NCBI RefSeq assembly: GCF_028550595.1 | Contig: NZ_JAQQGN010000006.1 | Span: 62,001 to 126,000 of the forward strand | Source: Luteimonas sp. BLCC-B24 | GTDB taxonomy: Bacteria > Pseudomonadota > Gammaproteobacteria > Xanthomonadales > Xanthomonadaceae | DNA length: 64,000 nt | Direction of reading: 5' to 3' | Shown here: positions 29,653-38,719 of the stretch, one piece after another | How positions within the stretch are numbered: position 1 is the first letter of the stretch | Layout: every line of letters starts with the position of its first letter | Notes under the pieces: model-generated | Seen by the model: only the letters and a program-made list of their open reading frames with translations | The model's database searches: none | Told to the model about the DNA's origin: nothing | Translations under genes and position numbers: made by a program

Positions 29653-31674
29653 TCAGGCCGGCAGCTTGAAGTCGGCGACCGAGCGACGCAGGTCGGCGGC
29701 CAGCTGTGCCAGGTTGCCGATCGACGCCGCCGTCTGGTTCGCACCCTGCGAGGTCTGCGCGGTGATCGACTGGATCGTGTTCATCGTCGCGGTGATGTTG
29801 CTCGCCGCCGACGACTGCTGGCGCGCGGCCGAGGAGATGCCCTGGATGAGGTCGGCCAGGCTGGTCGAGACGCTTTCGATCTCGCCCAGCGCGGTACCGG
29901 CGTCTTCGGCCAGACGTGCACCGGCGACCACCTCGGACGTCGTCTGCTCCATCGAGGTCACGGCCTCGTTGGTGTCGGACTGAATCGTCTGCACCAGCGT
30001 TTCGATGCGGCGGGTCGCGTTGGTCGCGCGCTCCGCGAGTCGCTGCACTTCGTCGGCCACGACCGCGAAGCCGCGGCCCGCTTCACCGGCGGAGGCGGCC
30101 TGGATCGCGGCGTTCAGCGCGAGGATGTTGGTCTGCTCGGAGATGTCGTTGATCAGTTCGACGATCGAGCCGATCTCCTGCGAGCTCTCACCCAGGCGCT
30201 TGATGCGCTTGGAGGTTTCCTGGATCTGGTCGCGGATCGAGTCCATGCCGGCGATCGTCTCGCGCACCACGCCCGCGCCCTTGGTCGCGATCTGCACCGA
30301 GCGCTGCGCCACGTCGGCCGACTCGGCCGAGTTCTTGGACACCTGGTCGATGCTGACCGCGATCTCGTTGATGCGCTCGGAGGCGGAGTTGATCTCGCTG
30401 GCCTGGTGCTCGGCGGCTTCGGCCAGATGCATCGCGGTCGCCTGCGTTTCCTGTGCGCTGGAGGCCACCTGCACCGAGGTGTCGTTGATCGTCTGCACCA
30501 GACTGCGCAGCTGCTCGATCGCGAAGTTGATCGAGTCGGCGATCGCGCCGGTCATGTCCTCGGTCACCGTGGCCTTGACCGTCAGGTCGCCTTCGGCGAG
30601 CGAACCCATTTCATCCAGCAGGCGCATGATCGCCTCCTGGTTGCGGTTGTTGAGTTCCATCGTGGTCTCGTACCGCTCGCGCTGGGCGCGATTGAGCGAG
30701 AACAGCAGGCCGCCGATGGCGACCAGCGCGGCGAGGCCGGCCAGGATGCTGATCCAGATGTTGCCGAGCAGGCTGGTGTCCTCCATCGAGCCGAACGCGG
30801 TGAACGCGTTGAACAGCGATTCGCTGTCGGTCAGCAGCTGGTCGGAGCCGGCCACGAGCGCGGTAGCCGCCGCCTGGGCCTGGAACAGCTGCTCGCTGCT
30901 GCCGAGGATGGCTTCGAGGTCGGTGCGCATCTCGGCCCAGGCCTCGTCGGCCCGGGTGAGGGCAGCGAGCGCGTTGCCGTTGGTGAGCGCCTGCAGTTCG
31001 CGCGAGGGATCGCCCTGACGCAGGCCGGTCATGACCTGCTGGAAGTCTTCCGCATTGCGACGCAGGCCCTGGCCTGCGATCGCGGCGCCGGGACCACCGG
31101 CCTGCACCTCGGTCACGCGGCGGGCCATGTCGCCGGCCACCACGACCTGGCGCAGCGCCATGTAGACCTGCGACGACGGCGACCCGCTGCTCGACATCGC
31201 GCGCACCAGTTCGTCCAGCAAGGCCTGCAGCTGCGGCACGCGCTGGCTGAAGCGCTCGGCCTGGCCGGCGAACGCGGTCACCGCGGCCTCGCTGTCGGCC
31301 AGTCGCTGGGCGCTCGCGCCGAGCGGCTCCCAGGTCTCGCTGACCTTGCGGATCGGCGCGGCCACGCCGGTGGTGTCGCCGAAGCGGCTGTTGAGCTGCT
31401 CGATGTCGCTGTCGATCTGCGCGCGCGTGGCCTTGAACGCCGCGAACGCAGCCGCGTTGCCGCGCACCGCCTCGGTGCCCTGGTTGGCCAGACGCTGGCT
31501 GTCCACGCGCAGGTTGGAGGCCGACGTGCTGGCGCCGCCGAGTTGCGCGGCCTTCCACGTGCCGTAACCGGTGTTGAGCACGAGGATCGTGCCGGCGACG
31601 ATCAGCAGCACGACCCAGAAGTTCGTGCCCAGGGTGCGTCGCTTGCCTGCAAGGGTGTCAGCGGCTGTGCTCAT
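29653..31674 (-). CDS. pilJ: Type IV pilus chemoreceptor PilJ
   Basis: This 673-residue methyl-accepting protein has an N-terminal membrane helix (about residues 19-38), a roughly 270-residue periplasmic region, a second helix near 305-326, a HAMP-like segment and the cytoplasmic signalling hairpin whose tip reads [20 protein letters not shown]. It would sense pilin or surface-contact signals and control PilL through PilI. It begins 51 bases after pilI and lies 76 bases before pilL in the operon. Length and order match PilJ of Pseudomonas and Xanthomonas. Confidence 0.96.
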   Translation of the reverse strand: MSTAADTLAGKRRTLGTNFWVVLLIVAGTILVLNTGYGTWKAAQLGGASTSASNLRVDSQRLANQGTEAVRGNAAAFAAFKATRAQIDSDIEQLNSRFGDTTGVAAPIRKVSETWEPLGASAQRLADSEAAVTAFAGQAERFSQRVPQLQALLDELVRAMSSSGSPSSQVYMALRQVVVAGDMARRVTEVQAGGPGAAIAGQGLRRNAEDFQQVMTGLRQGDPSRELQALTNGNALAALTRADEAWAEMRTDLEAILGSSEQLFQAQAAATALVAGSDQLLTDSESLFNAFTAFGSMEDTSLLGNIWISILAGLAALVAIGGLLFSLNRAQRERYETTMELNNRNQEAIMRLLDEMGSLAEGDLTVKATVTEDMTGAIADSINFAIEQLRSLVQTINDTSVQVASSAQETQATAMHLAEAAEHQASEINSASERINEIAVSIDQVSKNSAESADVAQRSVQIATKGAGVVRETIAGMDSIRDQIQETSKRIKRLGESSQEIGSIVELINDISEQTNILALNAAIQAASAGEAGRGFAVVADEVQRLAERATNATRRIETLVQTIQSDTNEAVTSMEQTTSEVVAGARLAEDAGTALGEIESVSTSLADLIQGISSAARQQSSAASNITATMNTIQSITAQTSQGANQTAASIGNLAQLAADLRRSVADFKLPA

Positions 31675-31725
31675 CTCGTTCCGGTCCTGATCGTTGTTGC
31701 GTTGCGCGGTACGTGGGGTGCGGCG

Positions 31726-32286
31726 TCAGGCCGCGGCGTGTCTGAATTCGGGCGTGCGGCCGAGGCGATCGAGGCTGAAGACGCCCCAGGTCGCATTCGC
31801 GTGGGCGTAGGCGCGATCGACGAAATGGGCGTAGCGCCCTTCGGCGACGCGGTCGGCGGAAACCTCGTCTTCCTCGAGAAAGCTGCGCTGGCCGAAGAGC
31901 TCGTCGATGGTCACCGCGACGTCGCCGCCGGGCTGGCGTACCAGCAGCACGCGCTGGTTTTCGTTGATGACCGTGCGCTCGCCTTCCAGAAACTGCTTGA
32001 GATCGACGATGGGCAGCAGGCTGCCGCGGATGTTCGCCACGCCGAGCATCCAGGGCTGCGCGCCCGGCACGGCCGACACCGGTGGCATCGGCAGGATCTC
32101 GATCACCTCGTCGAAGGCCGAGGCGAGCATGCGCCGCCCGATGCGGTACCCGACGCCGCGCCACAGGCCCGGCGCGTCGAGCTGCTCCGGCAGACCGACC
32201 ACATGCGCGAGGCTGCGCCGTTCGTATTCGGTGAGAAGTGCGAACGCACCGCCCCCGTGCGTCTCGCCCGTCTGCATGGTGGTCAT
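31726..32286 (-). CDS. pilI: Type IV pilus chemosensory coupling protein PilI
   Basis: This 186-residue CheW-domain protein would couple PilJ to the PilL kinase. The CheW core shows GVGYRIGRRMLASAFDEV near residue 48 and WMLGVANIRGSLLPIVDL near 80. The ATG at 32286 overlaps the pilH stop by one base (TGATG); another ATG three codons on is possible. A longer open frame upstream is pilH read in another frame. Confidence 0.95.
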   Translation of the reverse strand: MTTMQTGETHGGGAFALLTEYERRSLAHVVGLPEQLDAPGLWRGVGYRIGRRMLASAFDEVIEILPMPPVSAVPGAQPWMLGVANIRGSLLPIVDLKQFLEGERTVINENQRVLLVRQPGGDVAVTIDELFGQRSFLEEDEVSADRVAEGRYAHFVDRAYAHANATWGVFSLDRLGRTPEFRHAAA

Positions 32287-32651
32287 CAGCCGGCCAGCAC
32301 CTGGTTGACCTGGCTGATCAGCGCGTCCTCGCTGGGCGGCTTGACGATGTAGCCCTTGGCACCCTGGCGCATGCCCCACATGCGGTCGGTCTCCATGCCC
32401 TTGGTGCTGACGATGATGACCGGAATGCCCGCGGTCTCGGCGTCCTTGGCCAGCGCACGGGTGGCGTGGAAGCCGCTCATGCCCGGCAGCACCACGTCCA
32501 TCAGCACGAGGTCGGGGCGCTCGCGCTTGCAGAGCGCGATACCGTCCTCGGCATTGTCCGATGCCGTCACCTGGTGCCCGTGGCGTTCGAGCCACTGGGT
32601 CAGCACGGCGGTGTCGGTCGGCGAATCCTCGATCAACAGGATGCGAGCCAT
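32286..32651 (-). CDS. pilH: Type IV pilus response regulator PilH
   Basis: This 121-residue single-domain receiver begins ARILLIEDSPTD, with the phosphoacceptor Asp in LVLMDVVLPGMSG, Ser in IIVSTKG and Lys in YIVKPPSED. PilH antagonises or complements PilG in controlling pilus retraction. It follows pilG by 11 bases and overlaps pilI by one. Confidence 0.96.
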   Translation of the reverse strand: MARILLIEDSPTDTAVLTQWLERHGHQVTASDNAEDGIALCKRERPDLVLMDVVLPGMSGFHATRALAKDAETAGIPVIIVSTKGMETDRMWGMRQGAKGYIVKPPSEDALISQVNQVLAG

Positions 32652-32662
32652 GTCCTGCCCCC

Positions 32663-33067
32663 TCAGGCGTTGACGTGCGTACGGATCGCGTCGAGGAGTT
32701 CCTCGCGCGTGAACGGCTTGGTGACGTACTGCTCCGAACCCACGATGCGCCCGCGCGCCTTGTCGAACAGGCCGTCCTTGGACGAGAGCATGATCACCGG
32801 GGTATTGCGGAAGACCTGGTTGTTCTTGATCAGCGCGCAGGTCTGATACCCGTCCAGGCGCGGCATCATGATGTCCACGAAGATGATCTGCGGACGCTGG
32901 TCGGCGATCTTCGCCAGCGCCTCGAAGCCGTCGACTGCGGTCACCACGTCGGCACCCTCGCGCTTGAGCAGCGTCTCGGCGGTGCGCCGGATGGTTTTCG
33001 AGTCGTCGATCACCATCACCCGCAGCCCGTCGAGGCTGCCGGCTGACGGCTTGTCGTCACTGGTCAT
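32663..33067 (-). CDS. pilG: Type IV pilus response regulator PilG
   Basis: This 134-residue single-domain receiver has VMVIDDSKTIRRTAE near residue 18, phosphoacceptor Asp in IIFVDIMMPRLDGY, Ser in MLSSKDG and Lys in YVTKPFTREE. PilG promotes pilus extension and, in Pseudomonas, cAMP signalling. The ATG at 33067 has GGGGAG at ideal spacing. It is the first gene of the operon, with a consensus-like promoter about 54 bases upstream, and is divergent from gshB, an arrangement shared with Pseudomonas and Xanthomonas. Confidence 0.97.
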   Translation of the reverse strand: MTSDDKPSAGSLDGLRVMVIDDSKTIRRTAETLLKREGADVVTAVDGFEALAKIADQRPQIIFVDIMMPRLDGYQTCALIKNNQVFRNTPVIMLSSKDGLFDKARGRIVGSEQYVTKPFTREELLDAIRTHVNA

Positions 33068-33120
33068 GTTGTCTCCCCTGGTGCACGACACACATGAAGC
33101 CGGCGTCGTCGCGAGCCGGT

Positions 33121-33151
33121 GTTATATCCCAGCCGGCCCTCGGACTGTCAA
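33121..33151 (-). promoter_or_regulatory. pilG: Candidate sigma-70 promoter of the pilG operon
   Basis: On the minus strand a perfect TTGACA (33146-33151) is followed after 19 bp by TATAAC (33121-33126). Registers one or two bases earlier give 17-18 bp spacing with weaker hexamers. It is the best promoter match in the window and precedes pilG by about 54 bases. Confidence 0.6.
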
Positions 33152-33217
33152 CAGTTTGCATCCGGAGTGTGCGCCAGGCCTCGGAATGGCGCCGGGAATC
33201 GGCGCTGTCCGCCCTGT

Positions 33218-33223
33218 TAAGAT
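33218..33223 (+). promoter_or_regulatory. gshB: Candidate extended -10 element of gshB
   Basis: TAAGAT with an upstream TG (TGTTAAGAT) lies 28 bases before the gshB ATG. No good -35 is seen, which suits an extended -10 promoter. Confidence 0.35.
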
Positions 33224-33251
33224 CGTCGTCCCGCTCTGCAGGTCGCCCGCA

Positions 33252-34214
33252 ATGCCGCTGGATGTCGTCGTGGTGATGGACCCGATCGCCTCGATCAAGA
33301 TCGCGAAGGATTCGACCTTCGCGATGCTGCTCGAAGCCCAGCGCCGAGGTCACCGGCTGCACTACGTGATCCCGGGCGGGCTGGGGCTGGCCGGCGGCGA
33401 GGCCGTGGCGCGCAGCGCGCCGCTGACGGTGCGCGAGGACGCAGGCGACTGGTTCACGCTCGGCGAGCCGGCCACGCGCCGCTTCGGCGAGGGCGACGTG
33501 GTCCTGATGCGCAAGGACCCGCCGGTCGACCCCGAGTTCATCGGCGACACCCAGATCCTGAGCATGGCCGAGCGCCAGGGCGCGATGGTCGTCAACGATC
33601 CGCAGGGCCTGCGCGACATGAACGAGAAACTCGGCGCGCTCGCGTTCCCGCAGTGCTGCCCGCCGACCCTGGTGAGCCGCGAGGCGGCGGCGCTCAAGGC
33701 CTTCGTCGCCGAGCACGGCGACGCGGTGCTCAAGCCCCTCGACGGCATGGGCGGGCGCTCGATCTTCCGCGCCGTCGCCGGCGACACCAATCTCAACGTG
33801 ATTCTGGAAACGCTGACCGACGGCGGCCGGCGGCTGGCGATGGCCCAGCGCTACATCCCCGAGATCACGGCGGGCGACAAGCGCATCCTGTTGATCGACG
33901 GCGTGCCGGTGGACTACTGCCTGGCACGGATTCCCCAGGGCGACGAGTTCCGCGGCAATCTCGCCGCCGGCGGCCGCGGCGAAGCGCGCCCGCTCAGCGA
34001 ACGCGACCGCTGGATCGCTGCCCAGGTCGGCCCGTCGCTGGCCGCGCGGGGCATGCGCTTCGTGGGCCTGGACGTGATCGGCGACTGGCTCACCGAGGTC
34101 AACGTGACCAGCCCCACCTGCATCCGCGAGATCGACGCGGCCTGCGGCACCAACATCGCCGGCCTGCTGTTCGACGCGATCGAGCGCGGGCCGGTCGCGC
34201 GTCGCGCCGCCTGA
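33252..34214 (+). CDS. gshB: Glutathione synthetase
   Basis: This 320-residue ATP-grasp enzyme joins glycine to gamma-glutamylcysteine. It begins PLDVVVVMDPIASIKIAKDS, which is a GshB hallmark, followed by LMRKDPPVD near residue 95, KPLDGMGGRSIFR near 162 and the C-terminal TEVNVTSPTCIREID with metal ligands. The ATG at 33252 gives the standard family N-terminus; an open frame upstream to 32868 is the pilG antisense. It is followed 20 bases later by the TonB-type gene. Confidence 0.97.
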   Translation: MPLDVVVVMDPIASIKIAKDSTFAMLLEAQRRGHRLHYVIPGGLGLAGGEAVARSAPLTVREDAGDWFTLGEPATRRFGEGDVVLMRKDPPVDPEFIGDTQILSMAERQGAMVVNDPQGLRDMNEKLGALAFPQCCPPTLVSREAAALKAFVAEHGDAVLKPLDGMGGRSIFRAVAGDTNLNVILETLTDGGRRLAMAQRYIPEITAGDKRILLIDGVPVDYCLARIPQGDEFRGNLAAGGRGEARPLSERDRWIAAQVGPSLAARGMRFVGLDVIGDWLTEVNVTSPTCIREIDAACGTNIAGLLFDAIERGPVARRAA

Positions 34215-34234
34215 CGCGCGACGCGGGTCCGGGC

Positions 34235-35107
34235 ATGCAGGCCGTCGCGCCGCCACCGCAGATCGACGACGGCGCACGTCTCGGTGCGACGCTGGTGCTG
34301 TCGCTGCTGGTGCATGGCCTGCTGGTGCTGGGCGTCGGCTTCGCCACCGAGGATGCCGCGCCGCTGATGCCGACGCTGGACGTGATCCTGACGGAAACCA
34401 CGAGCCCGCTGACCCAGGCCCAGGCCGATTTCCTCGCCCAGGCCAGCAACCAGGGCGGCGGCGAGCACGAGCGCACGAACCGCCCGCGTGAAGCGCAGAT
34501 CGGCCAGGTGCCGCAGGACAGCTCGGGCGTCGCGCCGATGGAGCTGCGCGCGCAGTCGCCCGAAGCGCAGCCGCCCAGCCAGGACCGGGTGGTGGCGAGC
34601 ACCCGCGGCGAAACCGCGATGCCGGCGCCCGACCCGAGCCAGCAGACCGACCCCTCGACGCTTCCGCGCGGCCCGGAAAAGATCGAGCGCGACCTGGCGA
34701 TGGCCCGGCTGGCGGCGGAGATCCACCTGCGCTCGGAACGCTATGCACGCCGCCCCAAGCGCAAGTTCGTCTCCGCCAGCACCCAGGAGTACGCCTATGC
34801 GGCCTACCTACGGCAGTGGGTGGACCGCGTCGAACGGGTCGGCAACCTCAACTATCCCGACGAGGCCCGACGCCGGCAGCTCGCCGGCGAACTGGTGATC
34901 AGCGTGGCGATCCGCCGCGACGGTTCGGTCGAGCGCGCCGACATCATCCGCAGCAGCGGCACCCCGCTGCTCGACGACGCCGCGCTCAACATCGCGCGCC
35001 TCGCCGAGCCGTACCCGCCGCTGCCGGTGACCGAGGAGAACGTCGACGTGCTGCACGTGACCCGCACCTGGAACTTCCTGCCCGGCGGTACGCTGATCGA
35101 CGACTGA
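34235..35107 (+). CDS. TonB family energy-transducing protein
   Basis: This 290-residue protein has a short cytoplasmic start, one membrane helix (about residues 17-37), a Gln/Pro/Glu-rich periplasmic spacer and a C-terminal TonB domain from about residue 205 (YPDEARRRQLAGELVISVAI and later ILRSSG-like and HVTRTWNF sequence). TonB proteins carry proton-motive energy to outer-membrane receptors. The gene follows gshB, an arrangement seen in Xanthomonas and Pseudomonas next to the pilG cluster. No exbB/exbD is nearby, so partners must be encoded elsewhere. Confidence 0.9.
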   Translation: MQAVAPPPQIDDGARLGATLVLSLLVHGLLVLGVGFATEDAAPLMPTLDVILTETTSPLTQAQADFLAQASNQGGGEHERTNRPREAQIGQVPQDSSGVAPMELRAQSPEAQPPSQDRVVASTRGETAMPAPDPSQQTDPSTLPRGPEKIERDLAMARLAAEIHLRSERYARRPKRKFVSASTQEYAYAAYLRQWVDRVERVGNLNYPDEARRRQLAGELVISVAIRRDGSVERADIIRSSGTPLLDDAALNIARLAEPYPPLPVTEENVDVLHVTRTWNFLPGGTLIDD

Positions 35108-35129
35108 GCGCGGCGCGCCGCGGCGCTCA
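35105..35129. terminator. Hairpin joining the stop codons of convergent tonB-type and lepB genes
   Basis: TGAGCGC (35105-35111) pairs with GCGCTCA (35123-35129); the GC-rich interior can extend the stem. Each arm contains one of the two TGA stop codons. No U tract follows, so termination strength is uncertain. Confidence 0.4.
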
Positions 35130-35771
35130 GAGCCGGCGCCAGCCGGGGCCGTCACCGCGGCGCCAGAACACGCCCCGGGCCTGGCCGTAGATCGCGTCGC
35201 TGTCGACGAAGCCGAAGTAACGGCCGTCGAGACTGGCGCCGCGGTGATCGCCCAGCACCAGGACCTGTCCGGCCGGCACCACCACATCGTGGAGATCGGG
35301 GCCGCCTCCGGCATCGAGCTCGAGCCTGGCCTGGCGCGTGCCGAAGTCCTCGGGCAGGCCGGGGCCGCGCGCCAGCGGGCGGCCGTTGATCGACAGATGC
35401 CCGTCGACCAGGTCCACCCGGTCGCCGCCCACGGCGACCACCCGCTTGATCAGCCGCGTGCCGTCGTCGGGCGAGCGGAACACCACGACATCGCCGCGCG
35501 CCGGCGCATCGCCCGGCCACAGCGTCCATGACGTCATCGGCACGCGCACACCGTAGGCCCGCATGTCCACGACCACCCGGTCGCCGGGCATCAGCGCCGG
35601 TTCCATCGAACCGCTGGGCACGTGGTAGTGGTTGGCCAGCGACGAGCGGGCGACGACCAGCAGCGCCAGCATCACCACGAGCGGCACGCCTTCGCGGCGC
35701 AGCCAGCGCCGGGCGCGTCCCGGCGGCGGGGCCTCGCGGGGCGACGGGGCAGACTCGGTGGCTGGCGTCAT
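35127..35771 (-). CDS. lepB: Signal peptidase I
   Basis: This 214-residue inner-membrane protease cleaves Sec and Tat signal peptides. One membrane helix (about residues 31-47) precedes the catalytic serine in PSGSMEPAL, the catalytic lysine in RLIKRVVAVGGD and the box E GDHRGASLDGRYFG, where the family usually has GDNR. It lacks the second membrane helix of E. coli LepB, so it may be a second, smaller signal peptidase paralogue. The ATG at 35771 has GAGGAG upstream; a GTG two codons earlier is possible. Confidence 0.92.
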   Translation of the reverse strand: MTPATESAPSPREAPPPGRARRWLRREGVPLVVMLALLVVARSSLANHYHVPSGSMEPALMPGDRVVVDMRAYGVRVPMTSWTLWPGDAPARGDVVVFRSPDDGTRLIKRVVAVGGDRVDLVDGHLSINGRPLARGPGLPEDFGTRQARLELDAGGGPDLHDVVVPAGQVLVLGDHRGASLDGRYFGFVDSDAIYGQARGVFWRRGDGPGWRRL

Positions 35772-35828
35772 GGGCACGGCTCCTCGGCGGTGGGCGCTTG
35801 GACCCGCCGCACGTGACGCGAGTTCCCG

Positions 35829-36533
35829 TCAGCGCGCGGCGCGCTGCGCCCGCTGCTCGGCCAGCGTCAGCGCGACGTTGTTCCGCAGATACGTGGGTTC
35901 CACACGCTCCGGGGCCAGCGCCTCGCCACGTGCGAAGGCCGCGGCCGCCAGACGGGCCAGATCAGCGGCATGCGGCAGCGCGGCGGCGTCCACGCCGGCG
36001 AGCCGGTGACCGAGACGCGTGGCGAGCTCACCATCGAGCGCGGCGAAACCGGTGCCCACCCCCGTCCATTCGCCGGCGTCGTCCGGCAGGGCGATCGCGT
36101 CCGGCGCGCCGACCCGTGCCTCCGAGAGCGGCCGTGGCCCGGCCGCATCGAGCGCGAATGCGGCGCTGTAGATCTCGCCCATGCGCGCATCGATGGCCGC
36201 CAGGACCTGCGCGCCGGGCGCGGCGTGCGCGCGCAACGCGAGCACCGCGAGCGTGGACGCCGCGACGACCGGGCGGTCGAGCGCGAGCGCGATCCCCTGG
36301 GCCAGCGCGATGCCGAGGCGCACACCCGTGAAGGCGCCCGGCCCACGGCTCACCGCGATCGCATCGAGCTGCGCGCGCGCGAGCCCGGCCTCGGCCAGCA
36401 GCTGTTCGGCCCACGGCAGTGCGAGCTCGGCATGCCGCCGCGGCGCGACCTCGAAGCGTGCGAGGACGCGGCCCGCGTCCCACACGGCGACGGAGCAGGC
36501 TTCGGTGGCGGTCTCGAACGCGAGGAGCTTCAT
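35829..36533 (-). CDS. tsaB: tRNA threonylcarbamoyladenosine biosynthesis protein TsaB
   Basis: This 234-residue ASKHA-fold protein is a partner of TsaD in making t6A37 on ANN-decoding tRNAs. It begins KLLAFETATEACSVAVW and has the family segment SRGPGAFTGVRLGIALAQG near residue 65. It lacks the metal-binding residues of TsaD, as expected. The start overlaps the helicase stop by four bases (ATGA), so the two are translated together; the yoaA-tsaB pairing is common in gammaproteobacteria. Confidence 0.95.
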   Translation of the reverse strand: MKLLAFETATEACSVAVWDAGRVLARFEVAPRRHAELALPWAEQLLAEAGLARAQLDAIAVSRGPGAFTGVRLGIALAQGIALALDRPVVAASTLAVLALRAHAAPGAQVLAAIDARMGEIYSAAFALDAAGPRPLSEARVGAPDAIALPDDAGEWTGVGTGFAALDGELATRLGHRLAGVDAAALPHAADLARLAAAAFARGEALAPERVEPTYLRNNVALTLAEQRAQRAAR

Positions 36534-38719
36534 GGGCGTGGGGATTCGGGATTCAGGAATGGGGATTCGGTACGCGAGTCCTGCGCCATTGTCGCAGCCG
36601 CGGGCACGTCACGGTTGGCGAAGAACGCGGCGACGTCCGTGATGTCACGCGTGCGCGGCAGCGGCGGCAGCGAATCCAGGAACACGCCGCCGTAGGCCTT
36701 GCCGAGCAGGCGCGGATCGCAGAGCACCAGCACGCCGCGGTCGCGTTCGGTGCGGATCAGCCGACCGACGCCCTGCTTGAGCGCGATGACCGCCTGCGGC
36801 AGTTGTTCGTCACGGAAGGGATTGCCGCCGATGCGGCGGATCGCATCCAGTCGCGCCTCGAATACCGGATCGTCGGGTGCGGCGAACGGCAGCTTGTCGA
36901 TGACCACGACGCTGAGCGCATCGCCGGCGACGTCGACACCCTCGCGGAAACTCGCCGCACCCAGCAGCACGCCGTTGCCGGAGTCGCGGAAGCGTTGCAG
37001 CAATACGTGACGCGGTGCCTCGCCCTGCACGAACAGCGGCCACGGACAGGGCCGCGCGCCGTCGCGCAGCAGCGCCGCGGTCTCGCGCAGCGCGCGATGG
37101 GATGCGAACAGCAGAAACGCCCGACCGTTCGACGCGGCCAGTACCGGCAAGACCGCATCGGCGACCGCGGCGGTGTAGCCCGGGGCCGCGGGGGCCGGCA
37201 GTCGCGGCGGCACATAGCACAAGGCCTGCTGCGCCCAGTCGAACGGACTCGGCGCCAGCAGCGTGCGCGGCGCCTCGAGGCCCAGGCGCATCGCGATGTG
37301 ATCGAACTGGCCGTCGACGGTCAGCGTGGCCGAGGTGAAGACCCAGGCCGCGCGCGAGTGTTCGCGGTGTGCCCGCAACGGCGCCGACACATCCAGTGGC
37401 GTGCGTTGAAGACGGAAGCCCCGCGGCGTGAGTTCGTACCACAGCACGCTGTCGCCGAGCGCCGCATCGGCCGGCACATCCGCGGATGCGACCGCCTCGA
37501 CGCCGTGCGCCTCGCCGGCATCGTCGTCGGCGAACATCGACCCCGCCGCCGCGCCGTCGTTCCAGCGCCGCAGACGCGCCAGGCACAACGCGGCGCGGGC
37601 GTGGCAGCTGTCGAGGCCGGGCGAGGCCTCGCGCACCGGCGCCAGCGCATCGCGCAGATGGGCCAGCGCCTCGTCGAGGCCGTGCAGCGCCTCCTCGACC
37701 GCCGGTGCGTACAGCGCGCGGTAGCGGGTGCCGCGCGGCGGCAGCCCCTCCATCGCGACGCGCAGTGCGCGGGTGGCACCGTCGAGTTCCGCGGCCGGCC
37801 CCTGCACCACCGGCAGCACGCCGGGCACGTCACGGCATTCGTCGACCACGTCGCGCGCCAGCTCGACCAGCGGCCGCGCGCTCAGGCCTTCGCCGAAGAA
37901 CTGCGCCGCGAGTTCCGGCAGCTGATGTGCCTCGTCGACGATGAAGGCCTGGGCACCGGGCAGGATTTCGCCGAAGCCTTCCTGCTTCAACGCGAGATCC
38001 GCCAGCAACAGGTGATGGTTGACCACCACGACGTCCGCCGCCTGCGCGCGCTGACGGGCCTGGACCAGGAAGCACTCGCTCCAGAACGGACAGTCGTTGC
38101 CCAGGCAGTTGTCGACGGTCGAGGTGACCATCGGCAGCAGCGGGGTGTCCTCGGGCAGCCCGTCGAGTTCGGCGACATCGCCCAGGCGCGTGCGCCCGGC
38201 CCAGGCCACGATGCGCTGGAACTGGTGGATCTGCTCGCGTGTGGCGAGCTTCGGCGCGCCGCGCGCCTGCTCCAGCCGGTACAGGCACAGGTAGTTCGAA
38301 CGTCCCTTGAGCAGCGCACTGCGCAGGCCGCTGCCGAGCGCATCGCGCACGCGCGGCAGGTCGCGGTGGAACAACTGGTCCTGCAGCGCACGCGTACCGG
38401 TGGAGACGATCGTCTTCAGGCCCGACAGCAGGGCCGGTACCAGGTAGGCGAAGGTCTTGCCGGTACCGGTGCCCGCTTCGGCGAGCAGCGTCGCGCGCTG
38501 GTCCAGCGTCTCGGCGACCGCCATCGACAGTGCCTGCTGCGCCGCACGCGCACGGAAGGCGGGAATCCGCGCCGCGAGCAGCCCGCCTTCGACGAGCGCA
38601 TCCCGGCTGCGCGCCGCGAGGCTGGCGTCGGGCGTGTCCAGTGCGGCGTCAGTAACGCTCGGGGCCGGCAACGCGGCAGCCGTCGGCCTGGGTACGTGCG
38701 GACGCCGCGCCCTCGACAT
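36530..38719 (-). CDS. DinG/YoaA-type ATP-dependent DNA helicase
   Basis: This 729-residue XPD-like superfamily 2 helicase unwinds DNA 5' to 3'. Walker A is AEAGTGTGKTFAY near residue 80. Four cysteines that fit an iron-sulfur cluster lie in NYLC and CLGNDCPFWSEC. The DEAH box is VDEAHQLPEL and the C-terminal half ends with motif VI GVGRLIRTERDRG. The start at 38719 has a weak ribosome-binding site and overlaps the upstream lipoprotein gene by 71 bases; no nearer ATG exists. The last residues are encoded by a GGGATTC-type repeat. Confidence 0.92.
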   Translation of the reverse strand: MSRARRPHVPRPTAAALPAPSVTDAALDTPDASLAARSRDALVEGGLLAARIPAFRARAAQQALSMAVAETLDQRATLLAEAGTGTGKTFAYLVPALLSGLKTIVSTGTRALQDQLFHRDLPRVRDALGSGLRSALLKGRSNYLCLYRLEQARGAPKLATREQIHQFQRIVAWAGRTRLGDVAELDGLPEDTPLLPMVTSTVDNCLGNDCPFWSECFLVQARQRAQAADVVVVNHHLLLADLALKQEGFGEILPGAQAFIVDEAHQLPELAAQFFGEGLSARPLVELARDVVDECRDVPGVLPVVQGPAAELDGATRALRVAMEGLPPRGTRYRALYAPAVEEALHGLDEALAHLRDALAPVREASPGLDSCHARAALCLARLRRWNDGAAAGSMFADDDAGEAHGVEAVASADVPADAALGDSVLWYELTPRGFRLQRTPLDVSAPLRAHREHSRAAWVFTSATLTVDGQFDHIAMRLGLEAPRTLLAPSPFDWAQQALCYVPPRLPAPAAPGYTAAVADAVLPVLAASNGRAFLLFASHRALRETAALLRDGARPCPWPLFVQGEAPRHVLLQRFRDSGNGVLLGAASFREGVDVAGDALSVVVIDKLPFAAPDDPVFEARLDAIRRIGGNPFRDEQLPQAVIALKQGVGRLIRTERDRGVLVLCDPRLLGKAYGGVFLDSLPPLPRTRDITDVAAFFANRDVPAAATMAQDSRTESPFLNPESPRP
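36540..36570. repeat. GGGATTC-type short tandem repeat at the helicase 3' end
   Basis: The 31 bases contain GGGGATTCGGGATTC, AGGAATG and GGGATTCGG, a degenerate 7-8-base tandem array unlike the surrounding coding sequence. Similar GGGATTCGGG strings are scattered between genes in Xanthomonadaceae genomes as I recall. Here it encodes the final residues of the helicase (SPFLNPESPRP). Confidence 0.6.

Noticed and set aside
29577-29744. N-terminal extension of pilL to 29744
   Set aside because: The extra residues are Arg-rich, run into pilJ, and lack a ribosome-binding site, unlike the ATG at 29576.
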